Assembly (NCBI GenBank): GCA_002440125.1
Contig: DJRQ01000040.1
Span: 45,425-68,699, forward strand
DNA length: 23,275 bases
Reading direction: 5' to 3'
DNA from: Caryophanales bacterium UBA6356
GTDB taxonomy: Bacteria; Bacillota_I; Bacilli_A; RFN20; CAG-826
Position numbers and translations under genes: made by a program. Below are positions 22,692 to 23,275 of the stretch, in pieces (the first letter of the stretch is position 1; every line of letters begins with the position of its first letter). A model generated the notes under the pieces. It worked only from the letters and a program-made list of their open reading frames with translations, was not told where the DNA came from and searched no databases.

Positions 22692-23275
22692 TTATTTCCT
22701 CTCTTCTTTTTTCCTTAAATCCGCCATTTCAAAAAGACCATTGATGTAGGTCGCTCCTAAGGCGCGATCATAAAGCCCATAGCCAGGTTTCCCCTCTTCG
22801 CCCCAGATATTGCGTCCATGGTCGGGCCGAACATAGCCATCAAAGCCATTATCAACAAGCGCCCAAACGATTTTCGCCATATCTAAGCTTCCTTCGAAGC
22901 TATTATGTCCGACTTCAACAAAGGAATCATTGTTATCGGTATAAAGAATATTTCTTAAGTGAGCGAAATAGATTCTTCCTTCTTTGGCATATTTTGCTGC
23001 CATTTTCACAAGATCGTTTTTCTTAGAGGCCCCCAAAGAGCCAGTACAGAAGGTGAGGCCGTTTCGTTTCGAAGGAACCGCATCAAACAAACGATCAAGG
23101 TCTTCTTCGCTCGATATGATGCGAGGCAACCCGAAAACGTCCCATGGGGGATCGTCTGGATGTATCGCCATATTGATGCCGACTTCCTCGCAGACGGGCG
23201 TGATTCTCCTTAGGAAATAGACGAGATTATCGAATAGCTCCTTATGGGATATTTTTTTATAAATAGTCAAAAGCT
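22692..23275 (-). CDS. uxuA: Mannonate dehydratase, C-terminal part (5' end outside window)
   Basis: The frame is open to the right edge of the window, so about 194 C-terminal residues are seen of a protein that is usually 350-390 long. Motifs are characteristic of UxuA: NMAIHPDDPPWDVFGLPRI, LTFCTGSLGA, IYFAHLRN and VRPDHGR, followed by GYGLYDRALGATYINGLFE. The Cys, His and Asp of the last motifs are the metal-binding and catalytic positions of the family. The enzyme dehydrates D-mannonate to 2-keto-3-deoxy-D-gluconate in glucuronate catabolism. A TTG at 23268-23270 could be read as a start but lies in the middle of the family alignment and is rejected. The SDR gene follows 2 bases after its stop. 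Confidence 0.93.
   Translation of the reverse strand, partial: LLTIYKKISHKELFDNLVYFLRRITPVCEEVGINMAIHPDDPPWDVFGLPRIISSEEDLDRLFDAVPSKRNGLTFCTGSLGASKKNDLVKMAAKYAKEGRIYFAHLRNILYTDNNDSFVEVGHNSFEGSLDMAKIVWALVDNGFDGYVRPDHGRNIWGEEGKPGYGLYDRALGATYINGLFEMADLRKKEERK

Overview
The window looks like a carbohydrate-utilisation locus from a moderately low-GC Gram-positive-type bacterium (Bacillota). The evidence is: at least five exported proteins with lipobox signal peptides (LAGC, LASC, LSGC, IASC, MAGC), a sugar ABC importer of the CUT1 type rather than a SusCD pair, AGGAGG-type ribosome binding sites, a cre-like operator, and TGA used as a stop (the 908-residue gene ends in TGA), which excludes the mycoplasma code. 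The many repeat-rich, serine-linker lipoproteins suggest an uncultured gut lineage of Bacilli. That placement is inference; there is no rRNA or marker gene here.

Layout. Bases 1-908 hold the 3' end of a probable glycoside-hydrolase-like gene on the + strand. Bases 909-1287 are non-coding, with a short tandem repeat (five copies of an 11-mer) and a possible decayed reading frame. Bases 1288-3238 carry a two-gene minus-strand unit: an AraC-family regulator followed by a cytoplasmic CE15-like (glucuronoyl-esterase-like) alpha/beta hydrolase. The divergent 3239-3509 region holds palindromic TAAGTCT elements and a strong cre-like site. From 3510 to 21586 nine genes run in one direction with gaps of 2-56 bases, consistent with a single ~18 kb operon that ends at a good intrinsic terminator (about 21609-21650). 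Convergent to it, on the minus strand, are uxuA (mannonate dehydratase, cut by the window edge) and a UxuB-type SDR oxidoreductase.

The operon encodes, in order: a lipoprotein with a fibronectin-III-like domain, a tyrosine-phosphatase-type domain (HCNAGADRTG) and a beta-helix-like C-terminus; a sugar-binding lipoprotein; two permeases; a 1003-residue secreted multi-domain protein; a DUF4838 (GH67/GH20-like) lipoprotein; a BIG2/beta-helix lipoprotein; a cytoplasmic GH127 beta-L-arabinofuranosidase-like enzyme with its catalytic cysteine motif; and a 908-residue repeat lipoprotein. No transporter ATPase is present, so the importer probably shares an ATPase encoded elsewhere.

Working model (inference). 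Surface lipoproteins bind and trim a plant-type glycan carrying uronic acid and arabinofuranose. The ABC importer takes up oligosaccharides, GH127 and the CE15-like enzyme finish them in the cytoplasm, and UxuA/UxuB-type enzymes process the glucuronate branch. An acidic arabinoxylan or similar polymer would fit. The least expected part is the exported phosphatase-type lipoprotein that leads the operon.
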